Source: GCA-2719315 sp964448645
Lineage (GTDB): Bacteria > Bacteroidota > Bacteroidia > Flavobacteriales > Flavobacteriaceae
Direction of reading: 5' to 3'
Assembly (NCBI GenBank): GCA_964448645.1
Contig: CAYUZY010000009.1
Location: forward strand, 1 to 30,290
Length of the DNA: 30,290 nucleotides
The position numbers and the translations under genes were made by a program. The notes under the pieces were generated by a model. The model was given only the letters and a program-made list of their open reading frames with translations. It was not told the origin of the DNA and made no database searches. Within the stretch, counting starts at the first letter, position 1. Each line of letters starts with the position of its first letter. Below are positions 19,421 to 26,944 of the stretch, piece by piece.

Positions 19421-21042
19421 ATAGAATATAACTTAATTCTAAGCTCTTTAATTTTTGGATCAGTCATATATTCGTCAAAAGTTGAATATCGATCAATTAT
19501 GCCGTTTGGAGTTAATTCTATAATTCTGTTTCCAAGCGATTGAGAAAAAGTATGATCACTAGTACTAAAAACCAAAGTGCCTTTATAATTATTTAATGAA
19601 TTATTAAATGCAGTTATAGATTCCAAATCTAGATGATTAGTAGGCTCATTTATTAATAAAACATTGGCTTTTTCCATCATTACTTTTGAAAGCATGCATC
19701 GAACTTTTTCACCCCCCGATAAAACACTAACATCTTTTAATGCCTCATCACCACTAAATAACATTTTACCCAAAAAACCTCTTATAAAAACTTCTTCTTT
19801 TTCCTCATCTGATTTTGAGTATTGTCTTAGCCAATCAATCAAAGAAGAATTGCCTTTAAAATAGGAATCACTTTCTGAAGGAAGAAATGCTCTTTTTGTC
19901 GTTATTCCCCATTCAAATTTACCATTATCAGCTTCTACCTTTCCTTCTAATATCTCATAAAAGGCTCTGGTTGCTTTAGAGTTCTTTGAAAAAAGAACTA
20001 CTTTGTCAGACTTAATTAAATTAAAACTTATTTTCTGAAACAAAACCTGATTATCTGTTTTATAACTCAAATTTTCAACATTAAGAATTTGATCCCCCGC
20101 TATTCTTTCTTGTTCAAAAATAATTGCAGGATATCTTCTAGATGATGGTTTTATTTCTTCAAAATTCAATTTATCAATCATTTTTTTTCTAGAAGTAGCT
20201 TGTTTTGATTTAGATACATTTGCAGAAAACCTAGCAATAAATTCTTGTAATTCTTTCTTTTTTTCTTCGGCTTTCTTATTTAATTGAGTTCTTTGTCTTA
20301 ATGCTAACTGACTAGATTCATGCCAAAAAGTATAGTTTCCTGAAAAATGATTTATTTTTCCATAATCTATATCCGATATATGAGTGCACACTGCGTCTAA
20401 AAAATGTCTGTCATGAGAAACTACTATAACTGTATTCTCATAATTGGCCAAAAAATCTTCTAACCATTTTATTGTATCATAATCCAAATCATTAGTAGGT
20501 TCATCCATTATCAAAATATCAGGATTTCCAAACAAAGATTGAGCTAATAAAACTCTAACTTTTTGTCTTCCATCTAAATCTTCCATTTTTAAATTATGAA
20601 GACTTTCTTGTATATCTAAATTAGATAAAAGATTAGCCGCATCACTTTCTGCATTCCAACCTCCTATCTCTTCATATTGAGACTGAAGTTTCCCTACAAG
20701 ATCACCATCCTTATCTGAGAAATCTTGCTTAGAATACAAATCTTCCATTTTTCTCTTAACCTCAAAAAGATTTTTGTTTCCTATTAAAACAGTATCTATG
20801 ATTTTATAATTATCATAAATATTATGATTTTGTTCTAAAACCGAGACTCTTTTACCTGGCTCAACATTAACTGATCCAGAATTAGGCTCTAAATCACCTG
20901 ATAAAATTTTTAAAAATGTTGATTTCCCAGCACCATTTGCCCCAATTATACCATAACAATTTCCAGGATTAAAAGTAAGATTAACTTCATCAAACAAAAC
21001 TCTTTTGCCAAATTGTAAGGAAAGATTAGATACAGTTAACAT
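19417..21042 (-). CDS. ABC-F family ATPase (YbiT-like) with one degenerate ATP site
   Basis: 541 residues, two ABC domains and no membrane segment: an ABC-F protein, a family acting on the ribosome. NBD1 has Walker A GANGAGKS (34-41), Walker B LIMDEP (177-182) and H-loop VSHDRHF (His210), but its signature reads LDGRQ (156-160) instead of LSGGQ. The linker (~245-300) is charged and contains KSKQATSRKKMIDKL. NBD2 keeps signature LSGGEK (441-446) and TNHLD, but its Walker A is replaced by SKNSKATR (~352-359), Walker B is LLINEP (Asn465 for Asp) and the H-loop histidine is Ser495. One composite ATP site is thus intact and the other degraded. A TAnnTTTG promoter lies upstream. Confidence 0.93.
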   Translation of the reverse strand: MLTVSNLSLQFGKRVLFDEVNLTFNPGNCYGIIGANGAGKSTFLKILSGDLEPNSGSVNVEPGKRVSVLEQNHNIYDNYKIIDTVLIGNKNLFEVKRKMEDLYSKQDFSDKDGDLVGKLQSQYEEIGGWNAESDAANLLSNLDIQESLHNLKMEDLDGRQKVRVLLAQSLFGNPDILIMDEPTNDLDYDTIKWLEDFLANYENTVIVVSHDRHFLDAVCTHISDIDYGKINHFSGNYTFWHESSQLALRQRTQLNKKAEEKKKELQEFIARFSANVSKSKQATSRKKMIDKLNFEEIKPSSRRYPAIIFEQERIAGDQILNVENLSYKTDNQVLFQKISFNLIKSDKVVLFSKNSKATRAFYEILEGKVEADNGKFEWGITTKRAFLPSESDSYFKGNSSLIDWLRQYSKSDEEKEEVFIRGFLGKMLFSGDEALKDVSVLSGGEKVRCMLSKVMMEKANVLLINEPTNHLDLESITAFNNSLNNYKGTLVFSTSDHTFSQSLGNRIIELTPNGIIDRYSTFDEYMTDPKIKELRIKLYSI

Positions 21043-21060
21043 ATATTATTTAAATTTCGG

Positions 21061-21068
21061 CAAATTTA
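21061..21068 (-). promoter_or_regulatory. Promoter -7 box upstream of the ABC-F gene
   Basis: On the - strand the sequence reads TAAATTTG, an exact TAnnTTTG match, giving a predicted start near 21056 and a leader of about 14 bases to the ATG at 21042. Confidence 0.55.
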
Positions 21069-21131
21069 TAAAAATAGATTGTTAGAATTTTTAAATATTT
21101 ATTAATTTATATTACAATTTTAATTTAGGCT

Positions 21132-22495
21132 ATTAAACGTTCAGCTTTACATATAATTTTATTTTTTTTATTTTTTTCCTGTAAAAATGAAGAAAAAAAA
21201 GGAGTATTCTTTGGGGGTCAAATAATAAACCCTTCTTCTAATTACGTTTCTCTTTATAAAGGAAATGTAAGTATTGACACTTTTAACCTTAATAATGATT
21301 ATAAATTTATTAGAAAGTATGACACTATATCTGATGGAATATATGAACTAGAACATTTACCAGAACATCAAACTATTTTATTAGAAAATGGAGATAGTAT
21401 TTGGGCAAGAATTAACGCTTCTTCATTTGATGAGTCTATCTTTTTTTCAGGTAAAGGTTCATCAAAAAATAATTTCCTAATAGAATCTATGCTTAACGAA
21501 AAATATGACAATAATTTTCTTTCAACAAAATACTCTTCAAATAGTATTGATTTTAATTTAATTATTGATTCTTTAATAATTAAACAAAAAGATTCATGGA
21601 TTATAATGGATTCACTAAATAATCTTTCGAAAATTGCTCAAAAAATCACACAGGCATCATATATATACCCTTATGCAACAAAAAGAGAAAGATATGCTTT
21701 GTTAAGAGGCACAAATTGGTCAAAAAAAGAAGACAGTATATTTTTTGATTATAGAAAGTACTTAAATTATGGAGATAACGATTTAGCTTTTTTTAACCCA
21801 TACATAAACTATGTATTAAATTATATTAATGAAAAAGCTTTAGATAGTGGACAGTTATACTTTAAAGAAAAATCATTAACTAAATTCAATATTAAAAGAC
21901 TTAAAATGATTGATAAATTAATTTCTGGAAACCTTCTCAGAAACAATTTAGCCAGAGCAATTGCCTTTGAAGAAATATTAAATTTTGACAACCATGAAAA
22001 TCATAATGAATTTCTTGAAATTTACTCTAGCATTAATACTTCTAAAAATTATATAGCAGAAGTTTTAGAAATGCACTCTGATATAACAAAAATGGGGATT
22101 AATAAAAGATTGCCAAGGATACAACTTAAAAACACTGATGGAAAAATTACAAATAGTTCTCAAATATTAAATGGAAAACCAACTGTCTTTTATTTTTGGT
22201 CTCAAACTCAAATGAACCATTATAGAAATACGATTGAAAAAGTTTTTTTGCNNNNNNNNNNCCAGAATACAGATTTGTTGGAATTTGCATTCAACCTTTC
22301 AACTCTGTTATATCAAAAGTTTTAAATATGATGAACATAGATTTAGAAAATCAATTTTCAATAATAAATTTTGAAAGAGCAAGTAAAAGATGGGTTTTAA
22401 CTCTTCTTAATAAGGCAATTATTCTTAATTCAAAAGGCAGAATTAAACAAGGATTTGCTAATTTTTCTGAGGAAAATTTTGAGAACAACCTTTAA
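21132..22495 (+). CDS. Thioredoxin-fold (TlpA-like) lipoprotein without CxxC, non-ATG start, interrupted by an assembly gap
   Basis: The frame is open from a stop at 21126-21128. The first residues (IKRSALHIILFFLFFSCKNEE) form a lipoprotein signal with acylatable Cys at residue 17, followed by an N-terminal beta domain (GGQIINPSSNYVSLYKG ... YELEHLPEHQTILLENGD) typical of flavobacterial TlpA-related lipoproteins. There is no in-frame ATG, GTG, TTG or CTG between the stop and 21489, so ATT at 21132 is the best start. The C-terminal domain begins NGKPTVFYFWSQTQMNH, the thioredoxin entry strand, but the CxxC position reads QMNH. Ten Ns at 22252-22261 interrupt it; coding resumes as PEYRFVGICIQPFNSV and ends at 22495. 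Frame continuity needs 3k+2 missing bases. I expect an inner- or outer-membrane lipoprotein of unknown, non-redox role. Confidence 0.75.
22252..22261. other. Assembly gap (10 Ns) inside the thioredoxin-fold lipoprotein gene
   Basis: Ten consecutive Ns; the flanking frames join only if 3k+2 bases are missing, so ten is a filler length. Confidence 0.97.
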
Positions 22496-22504
22496 AATTA
22501 ATTT

Positions 22505-23158
22505 TTATTTATTTTTTTTATAATCACTAAGAAACTTTTCTAAACCAATATCTGTTAATGGATGTTTTAATAATCCTTTAATAGCAGATAAAGGTCCAGT
22601 CATAACATCAGCACCAATTTTAGCACAATTAATAATATGCATAGTATGTCTAATAGAAGCTGCTAAAATTTCTGTTTCATAAGCATAATTATCATAAATA
22701 TCTCTAATTTCGCTAATTAAATTTAACCCATCTGTTGATATATCGTCTAATCTTCCAATAAAAGGTGAAACGTATGTAGCTCCAGCTTTTGCAGCAAGAA
22801 GAGCCTGACCAACAGAAAAAATAAGTGTGCAATTTGTTTTTATCCCTTTATCTGAAAAATATCTTAATGCTTTAACTCCTTCTTCAATCATCGGAACTTT
22901 AACAATTATTTGAGAATGCAAAGAAGCAAGTTGTTCACCCTCTTTTACAATGCCATCAAAATCTACTGAAATAACTTCAGCAGAAACATCACCGCTAACT
23001 AAATTACAGATATTAACATAATGATTTAAGATGTTTTTTTCTCCGCTAATACCCTCTTTGGCCATCAAACTAGGATTAGTAGTAACACCATCTAAAATAC
23101 CAAGAGATTGGGCTTCTTTAATTTGATCTAAATTAGCTGTATCAATAAAAAATTTCAT
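22505..23158 (-). CDS. tal: Transaldolase (small type-3 / TalC-like)
   Basis: 217 residues, a single TIM-barrel of the transaldolase/fructose-6-phosphate aldolase family: MKFFIDTANLDQIKEAQ, DGVTTNPSL and the Schiff-base lysine in VKVP (Lys87). Two positions separate the activities: E. coli FSA has a Gln in the LFAQV context and a Tyr before the NRVD segment. Here they are Glu61 (VSAEV) and Phe132 (SPFIGRLDD), as in true transaldolases, so I call transaldolase of the non-oxidative pentose phosphate pathway. It is 9 bases downstream of the SDR gene on the same strand, but has its own promoter box ending four bases before its ATG, so a leaderless mRNA is predicted. It is convergent with the lipoprotein gene, with 9 bases between them and no clear hairpin. 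Confidence 0.92.
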   Translation of the reverse strand: MKFFIDTANLDQIKEAQSLGILDGVTTNPSLMAKEGISGEKNILNHYVNICNLVSGDVSAEVISVDFDGIVKEGEQLASLHSQIIVKVPMIEEGVKALRYFSDKGIKTNCTLIFSVGQALLAAKAGATYVSPFIGRLDDISTDGLNLISEIRDIYDNYAYETEILAASIRHTMHIINCAKIGADVMTGPLSAIKGLLKHPLTDIGLEKFLSDYKKNK

Positions 23159-23162
23159 ATTA

Positions 23163-23170
23163 CAAATTTA
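23163..23170 (-). promoter_or_regulatory. Promoter -7 box directly before tal, overlapping the SDR stop codon
   Basis: Reads TAAATTTG on the - strand, an exact TAnnTTTG match, followed by four bases and then the tal ATG. A TTG lies 21 bases upstream inside the SDR gene. The first TAA of the box is the SDR stop codon. Confidence 0.6.
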
Positions 23171-23974
23171 AAGTTTATAATGATTCATTAACAATCTTTG
23201 ATAAATTTTTTCTGGTAATAATTTTTTTAAAAAAACACTAAACTTCTGTAAAAAAGGACCAATTATATAATGAATTCTTGGATTCCTAGATTTTATGATT
23301 TTATTAACAAGGTTTGCCACTTCTATAGGATTTCTTGATTTCCTCATACTCAAATCCCATTGTTCAATTAGTGTTCCATATACATCATAATAAGGTGAAT
23401 CAATTTTAAGTTTTGTATCATAACGATTATTCAATATTTCCGTTTTATAATCACCTGGTGCAATATTTACAACTCTTATTCCAAACTTATCCAATTCCAT
23501 GTTTAAAGCTTCTCCGAAAAATTCCATTGACGCTTTAGAAGCACAATAAATTCCAACAAAAGGCACTCCATTATACCCAGCTATTGAAGTAATATTTACT
23601 ATAAGACCAGATTTGTTTTTTCTCATTATAGGCAGTACTGATTGAACAACATCAATATGACCAAAAAAATTTGTATCAAAAACTCTCTTAACATCCTTTA
23701 TTGAAATCTCTTCAATTGGCCCAGTAAAACCTATACCTGCATTATTAATTAGCACATCTATTCTTTTCTTTTCATTAATTATTTTCTTAACAATATTTTC
23801 TGATTCAACAAATGATGTAATATCAAATTTTAATAGTTTATATTTTTTGGGTTTAGGGTAATTTTCAGGGTTCCGGCTAGTTCCGTAAACTATATTTCCT
23901 TCTTTGGACAATTTTTCAGCAATAACTCTTCCAAAACCTGAAGATGCTCCTGTAATTAAAATTACTTTTTTCAT
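23168..23974 (-). CDS. Short-chain dehydrogenase/reductase (SDR)
   Basis: 268 residues with a classical SDR fold: NAD(P)-binding GASSGFG near the N-terminus, NNAG, and the catalytic Tyr-Lys pair in IYCASKAS. The C-terminus carries basic and hydrophobic stretches (FLQKFSVFLKKLLPEKIYQRLL). Substrate unknown; fatty-acyl or sterol-like ketone reductases share this pattern. I start it at the ATG at 23974 (MKKVILITG), because the longer in-frame ATG at 23995 would lie inside the SRP RNA gene. It begins only 16 bases beyond the 3' end of the SRP RNA, so its mRNA most likely arises from read-through of the RNA gene terminator. Confidence 0.9.
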   Translation of the reverse strand: MKKVILITGASSGFGRVIAEKLSKEGNIVYGTSRNPENYPKPKKYKLLKFDITSFVESENIVKKIINEKKRIDVLINNAGIGFTGPIEEISIKDVKRVFDTNFFGHIDVVQSVLPIMRKNKSGLIVNITSIAGYNGVPFVGIYCASKASMEFFGEALNMELDKFGIRVVNIAPGDYKTEILNNRYDTKLKIDSPYYDVYGTLIEQWDLSMRKSRNPIEVANLVNKIIKSRNPRIHYIIGPFLQKFSVFLKKLLPEKIYQRLLMNHYKL

Positions 23975-23984
23975 TAGTTTATAC

Positions 23985-23996
23985 AAAAAAGGCAAG
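23985..23996 (-). terminator. Intrinsic terminator formed by the SRP RNA closing stem plus T-run
   Basis: On the - strand the 3' arm CTTGCC of the RNA's own terminal helix runs straight into six T residues, giving stem plus U-tract without a separate hairpin. Confidence 0.65.
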
Positions 23997-24084
23997 CTAC
24001 CTACATCACACCGCTACAACCGTCTACCCTTGCTGCGTTCCCACCCTGGGGGATTAAACAGGAGCTGGTTGTGTAGGACTTGCC
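23991..24084 (-). ncRNA. ffs: Bacterial signal recognition particle RNA (4.5S-type)
   Basis: About 94 nt on the - strand. The ends pair perfectly (GGCAAG / CTTGCC), followed inward by CCTACA with TGTAGG and CAACC with GGTTG, giving one long hairpin. The apical part has the conserved core: CCCAGGGTGGGAACGCAGC with a GGAA tetraloop, then AAGGGTAGA, matching the 4.5S Ffh-binding domain and the form seen in Bacteroidetes. It binds Ffh to target nascent membrane proteins. An exact TATATTTG promoter box ends four bases before the 5' G, and the closing stem is followed by TTTTTTG, an intrinsic terminator. No Alu domain is visible. An open frame on the other strand here (23904-24110) is a shadow. Confidence 0.95.
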
Positions 24085-24088
24085 ATAA

Positions 24089-24116
24089 CAAATATAAGCT
24101 GTTACATTGATTTCAA
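24089..24116 (-). promoter_or_regulatory. ffs: Promoter of the SRP RNA gene
   Basis: On the - strand: TTG (24116-24114), a 17-base spacer and TATATTTG (24096-24089), then four bases to the first G of the RNA at 24084. Both elements fit the Bacteroidetes sigma consensus (-33 TTG, -7 TAnnTTTG), and the RNA end fixes the start site independently of any start codon. Confidence 0.8.
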
Positions 24117-24133
24117 CAATCATTTTATTTGCT

Positions 24134-24141
24134 TAATTTTG
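24134..24141 (+). promoter_or_regulatory. Promoter -7 box upstream of the glutaminyl cyclase gene
   Basis: TAATTTTG is an exact TAnnTTTG match, 12 bases before the ATG at 24154. It is divergent from the SRP RNA promoter in the same ~70-base spacer. Confidence 0.55.
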
Positions 24142-24153
24142 AAAAAAGAACAA

Positions 24154-25170
24154 ATGAAAATTTCATTATTAAGTTTAATTATAATTTTATTTCTTAAATG
24201 TAATAATGACAATTCAAATGATTTCTCTCTAAAAATTCATTCAACAAATAACAAAATAAAAATTGATGACACAATCAATATAAGTGTTGACAATAAAAAT
24301 AAAATTGATTCAATTCAATTTTTATTAAATAAAATTGAAATTAATTCAAATCATATTTTAAACAACACTAATACTGGAGACAAAAACATTAAAGCAATTA
24401 TCTATCATAATAATGAAGAAACTGTCCTTAATAAAAAAATTACTGTTTTTTCTAAAATTTCACCAAAATTATATGAATATAAAATAATTAACGAATTCCC
24501 TCATGATCAAGAAGCCTATACTCAAGGCTTAGAATTTGACGGGAATGATTTATATGAAAGTACTGGTCTAAATGGAAAATCTTCATTAAGAAAAATTTCT
24601 TTTGAAAAAGGTGAAATAAAAATAAATGTTCCATTAAATGAATCATACTTTGGAGAAGGTATTACTATAATAAATAACAAAATAATTCAACTTACGTGGA
24701 AATCAAAAATTGGTTTTATTTATGATAAAACGAACATGAAACTTAAAAGCTCTTTTGAATATTCAAAAAGTGTTGAAGGTTGGGGTTTGTGTAATGATGG
24801 AAAATATATATACAAATCTGATGGGACTAATAAAATATGGAAATTAGATTCAAATACATATAAAGAAATAAGTTTTATTGAGGTCTATACTAATAAATCC
24901 AAATTAAACAAGTTAAATGAATTAGAGTGGGTTAATGGAGATATTTATGCAAATACTTATCAATTTAACAAAGATGTCGTTGTAATAATAAACCCTTCTA
25001 ATGGCTCTGTAAAAGGCGTAATTGATTTTTCTGGCTTAAAGAGCAAAGTTAATCAACACCCTAAATTAAATGTTCTAAATGGCATAGCCTATAACAAAAA
25101 AAGAAATAGTCTTTTTGTAACAGGAAAAAATTGGAATAAAATTTTTGAAGTTTTAATATTTGAAAAATGA
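24154..25170 (+). CDS. Glutaminyl-peptide cyclotransferase, lipoprotein
   Basis: 338 residues from the ATG at 24154. A TTG at 24139 is in frame but lies within the promoter box, so it is not the start. The N-terminus MKISLLSLIIILFLKC is a lipoprotein signal ending in Cys16. A ~75-residue beta-sandwich-like region follows, then from ~100 the glutamine cyclotransferase beta-propeller: YEYKIINEFPHDQEAYTQGLEFD, LYESTGLNGKSSLRKI, YFGEGITIINNKIIQLTWK and ELEWVNGDIYANTY, all strong family signatures. These enzymes form N-terminal pyroglutamate on exported proteins, here at the periplasmic face. The stop overlaps the following ATG by four bases. Confidence 0.9.
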   Translation: MKISLLSLIIILFLKCNNDNSNDFSLKIHSTNNKIKIDDTINISVDNKNKIDSIQFLLNKIEINSNHILNNTNTGDKNIKAIIYHNNEETVLNKKITVFSKISPKLYEYKIINEFPHDQEAYTQGLEFDGNDLYESTGLNGKSSLRKISFEKGEIKINVPLNESYFGEGITIINNKIIQLTWKSKIGFIYDKTNMKLKSSFEYSKSVEGWGLCNDGKYIYKSDGTNKIWKLDSNTYKEISFIEVYTNKSKLNKLNELEWVNGDIYANTYQFNKDVVVIINPSNGSVKGVIDFSGLKSKVNQHPKLNVLNGIAYNKKRNSLFVTGKNWNKIFEVLIFEK

Positions 25171-25575
25171 TTTCAAAGATATTTGAAATTGAAAAAAAAG
25201 TTAAGAAAAAGCATTTAGATGAATTTAATCATGTTAATAATGTTCAATATCTTTATTGGGTTCAAGAAGTTGCTCAAGCTCATTGGGATAAATTAACTGA
25301 AAAAAAAAGAATTTCCCTTGAAGGTATATGGATTGTTAGAAGTCATAATATAGAATATAAAAATTTTACAAATCTCAATGATAAAATAATAATTTCGACT
25401 TATGTAAAAAATGCTGAAGGATTCTTGTCAGAAAGAATAGTTACAATCAAGTTAAAAAAATCAAAAAAAAACATTAATTAAATGTATAACAAAATGGTGC
25501 TTTGTTGAATTAAATACACTCAAACTGAAAAGGATTCCTCAAAAAATATTAGAACTATTAAATAACAAAGATTAG
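25167..25575 (+). CDS. Hotdog-fold acyl-CoA thioesterase, apparently frameshifted
   Basis: The first frame gives 104 residues ending at 25481; it starts like a YbgC/FadM-type 4HBT thioesterase, with HLDEFNHVNNVQYLYWVQEVA (Asp/Asn-His-Val-Asn-Asn active-site motif) and later GIWIVRSHNIEYKNF. After an A9 tract (25463-25471; an A7 lies just before) the frame ends at KNIN. Removing one A yields TLIKCITKWCFVELNTLKLKRIP through to a TAG at 25573-25575, restoring the TKWC ... RIP ending usual for this family and a length of ~135. The repaired stop overlaps the glyA stop as TTAG, like other convergent pairs here. This may be a sequencing error, a mutation or slippage. The start overlaps the cyclotransferase stop. 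Confidence 0.8.
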
Positions 25576-26846
25576 AAATAGAATAATTCCCTTGAAGACA
25601 TCATAGAATTAACTTCAATCTTAACATTTTTAATTAATTCATTATCATTAGAGTGTTTTAAAACTTTGTCAATAAAATCAACAATAAATTTCATATCAGA
25701 ATCAATTAAACCTCTTGTTGTTATGGCGGCCGTACCTATCCTTATACCTGAAGTAACAAATGGAGATTTATCATCAAATGGAACCATGTTCTTGTTGACA
25801 GTTATATCAGCTTTAACTAAAGCTTCCTCTGCCTCTTTTCCTGTAACTCCTTTATTTCTTAGATCAATAAGCATTAGATGATTATCAGTTCCACCAGAAA
25901 TTAATTTGTAATCTTTTTTTATAAATTCATCTGCCATAACTCTAGCATTTAATTGAACTTGTTTCATGTAATCTTTAAATTCAGAAGTCAAAGCTTCTCC
26001 AAAAGATATTGCTTTTGCAGCTATAACATGTACAAGTGGACCTCCTTGATTTCCAGGAAATACAGCCAAGTCAATTATGTTTGACATTTTTTTTAAATTT
26101 CCATTTTTTAGCTTAATGCCAAAAGGATTATCAAAGTCTTTTCCCATTAATATAAGCCCTCCCCTTGCCCCTCTTAATGTCTTGTGAGTTGTAGTAGTTA
26201 CAACATGACAATGTTCCAAAGGGTTGTTTAAAAGACCAACTGCAATAAGTCCAGATGGATGTGCTATATCTGCTAAAAGAAAAGCCCCTACTTCATTTGC
26301 GATTTTTCTAAATTTTTCAAAATCCATATCTCTTGAGTAAGCAGAAGCTCCTGCAATAATCATTTTAGGTTTAATTTTATTAGCTAATTCAGAAATTTTA
26401 TCATAATCTAAAAGCCCACTTTCTTTATCTAAACCATAAAAATAAGCTTGATATAATTTTCCAGAAAAATTTACTGGAGAACCATGAGTTAAATGACCTC
26501 CATGAGCTAAATCAAATCCTAATATTTTATCACCTGGATTTAAAAATGCCTGAAAAACAGCTGCATTAGCTTGAGATCCGGAATGAGGTTGCACATTAGC
26601 ATATTCAGCACCAAAAAGTTTCTTAGCTCTGTCAATTGCAATTTGTTCAACATCATCAACTACTTCGCAACCTCCATAATATCTTTTCCCTGGATAACCT
26701 TCTGCATATTTATTAGTTAATACCGATCCTTGAGCTCTCATTGTAGCAGGACTAGTAAAATTTTCAGAAGCAATTAATTCTATTCCATTTTTCTGTCTGA
26801 TTCTTTCAGATTCAATTAAATTAAAGATTTTTTTATCTATATCCAT
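25572..26846 (-). CDS. glyA: Serine hydroxymethyltransferase
   Basis: 424 residues, the usual bacterial length. A PLP enzyme interconverting serine and glycine with tetrahydrofolate, the main one-carbon source. Family signatures: IELIASENFTSPA, NKYAEGYPGKRYYGG, HGGHLTHG, ADIAHPSGLI, and the PLP lysine in TTHKTLRGARGG (Lys222). The C-terminal domain is complete (GIRIGTAAITTRG). A near-match promoter box TATTTTAG is found 6 bases upstream of the ATG on the - strand. Everything needed for activity is present. Confidence 0.97.
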   Translation of the reverse strand: MDIDKKIFNLIESERIRQKNGIELIASENFTSPATMRAQGSVLTNKYAEGYPGKRYYGGCEVVDDVEQIAIDRAKKLFGAEYANVQPHSGSQANAAVFQAFLNPGDKILGFDLAHGGHLTHGSPVNFSGKLYQAYFYGLDKESGLLDYDKISELANKIKPKMIIAGASAYSRDMDFEKFRKIANEVGAFLLADIAHPSGLIAVGLLNNPLEHCHVVTTTTHKTLRGARGGLILMGKDFDNPFGIKLKNGNLKKMSNIIDLAVFPGNQGGPLVHVIAAKAISFGEALTSEFKDYMKQVQLNARVMADEFIKKDYKLISGGTDNHLMLIDLRNKGVTGKEAEEALVKADITVNKNMVPFDDKSPFVTSGIRIGTAAITTRGLIDSDMKFIVDFIDKVLKHSNDNELIKNVKIEVNSMMSSRELFYF

Positions 26847-26932
26847 ATTTAGCTAAAATACACAATAGGAAGATTGGTAAAAACAATAATATTTTTTTTT
26901 AAAAAAAATAAATTAACAATTTTTAATAATTG

Positions 26933-26940
26933 TAAATTTG
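26933..26940 (+). promoter_or_regulatory. Promoter -7 box directly before smpB
   Basis: TAAATTTG, an exact TAnnTTTG match, followed by exactly four bases (AATA) and then the GTG start codon of smpB. This is the same box-to-+1 distance as at the SRP RNA. Confidence 0.6.
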
Positions 26941-26944
26941 AATA

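Noticed and set aside
21489..22325. A short gene starting at the first ATG at 21489
   Set aside because: Coding sequence and a lipoprotein signal extend upstream in the same frame to about 21132, and the 22325 end is an artefact of the N filler changing the frame.
22505..23158. Fructose-6-phosphate aldolase
   Set aside because: Glu61 and Phe132 replace the Gln and Tyr that characterise the aldolase; transaldolase fits better.
23904..24110. A small open reading frame on the + strand
   Set aside because: It lies across the SRP RNA gene and the SDR start and shows no protein-like features.
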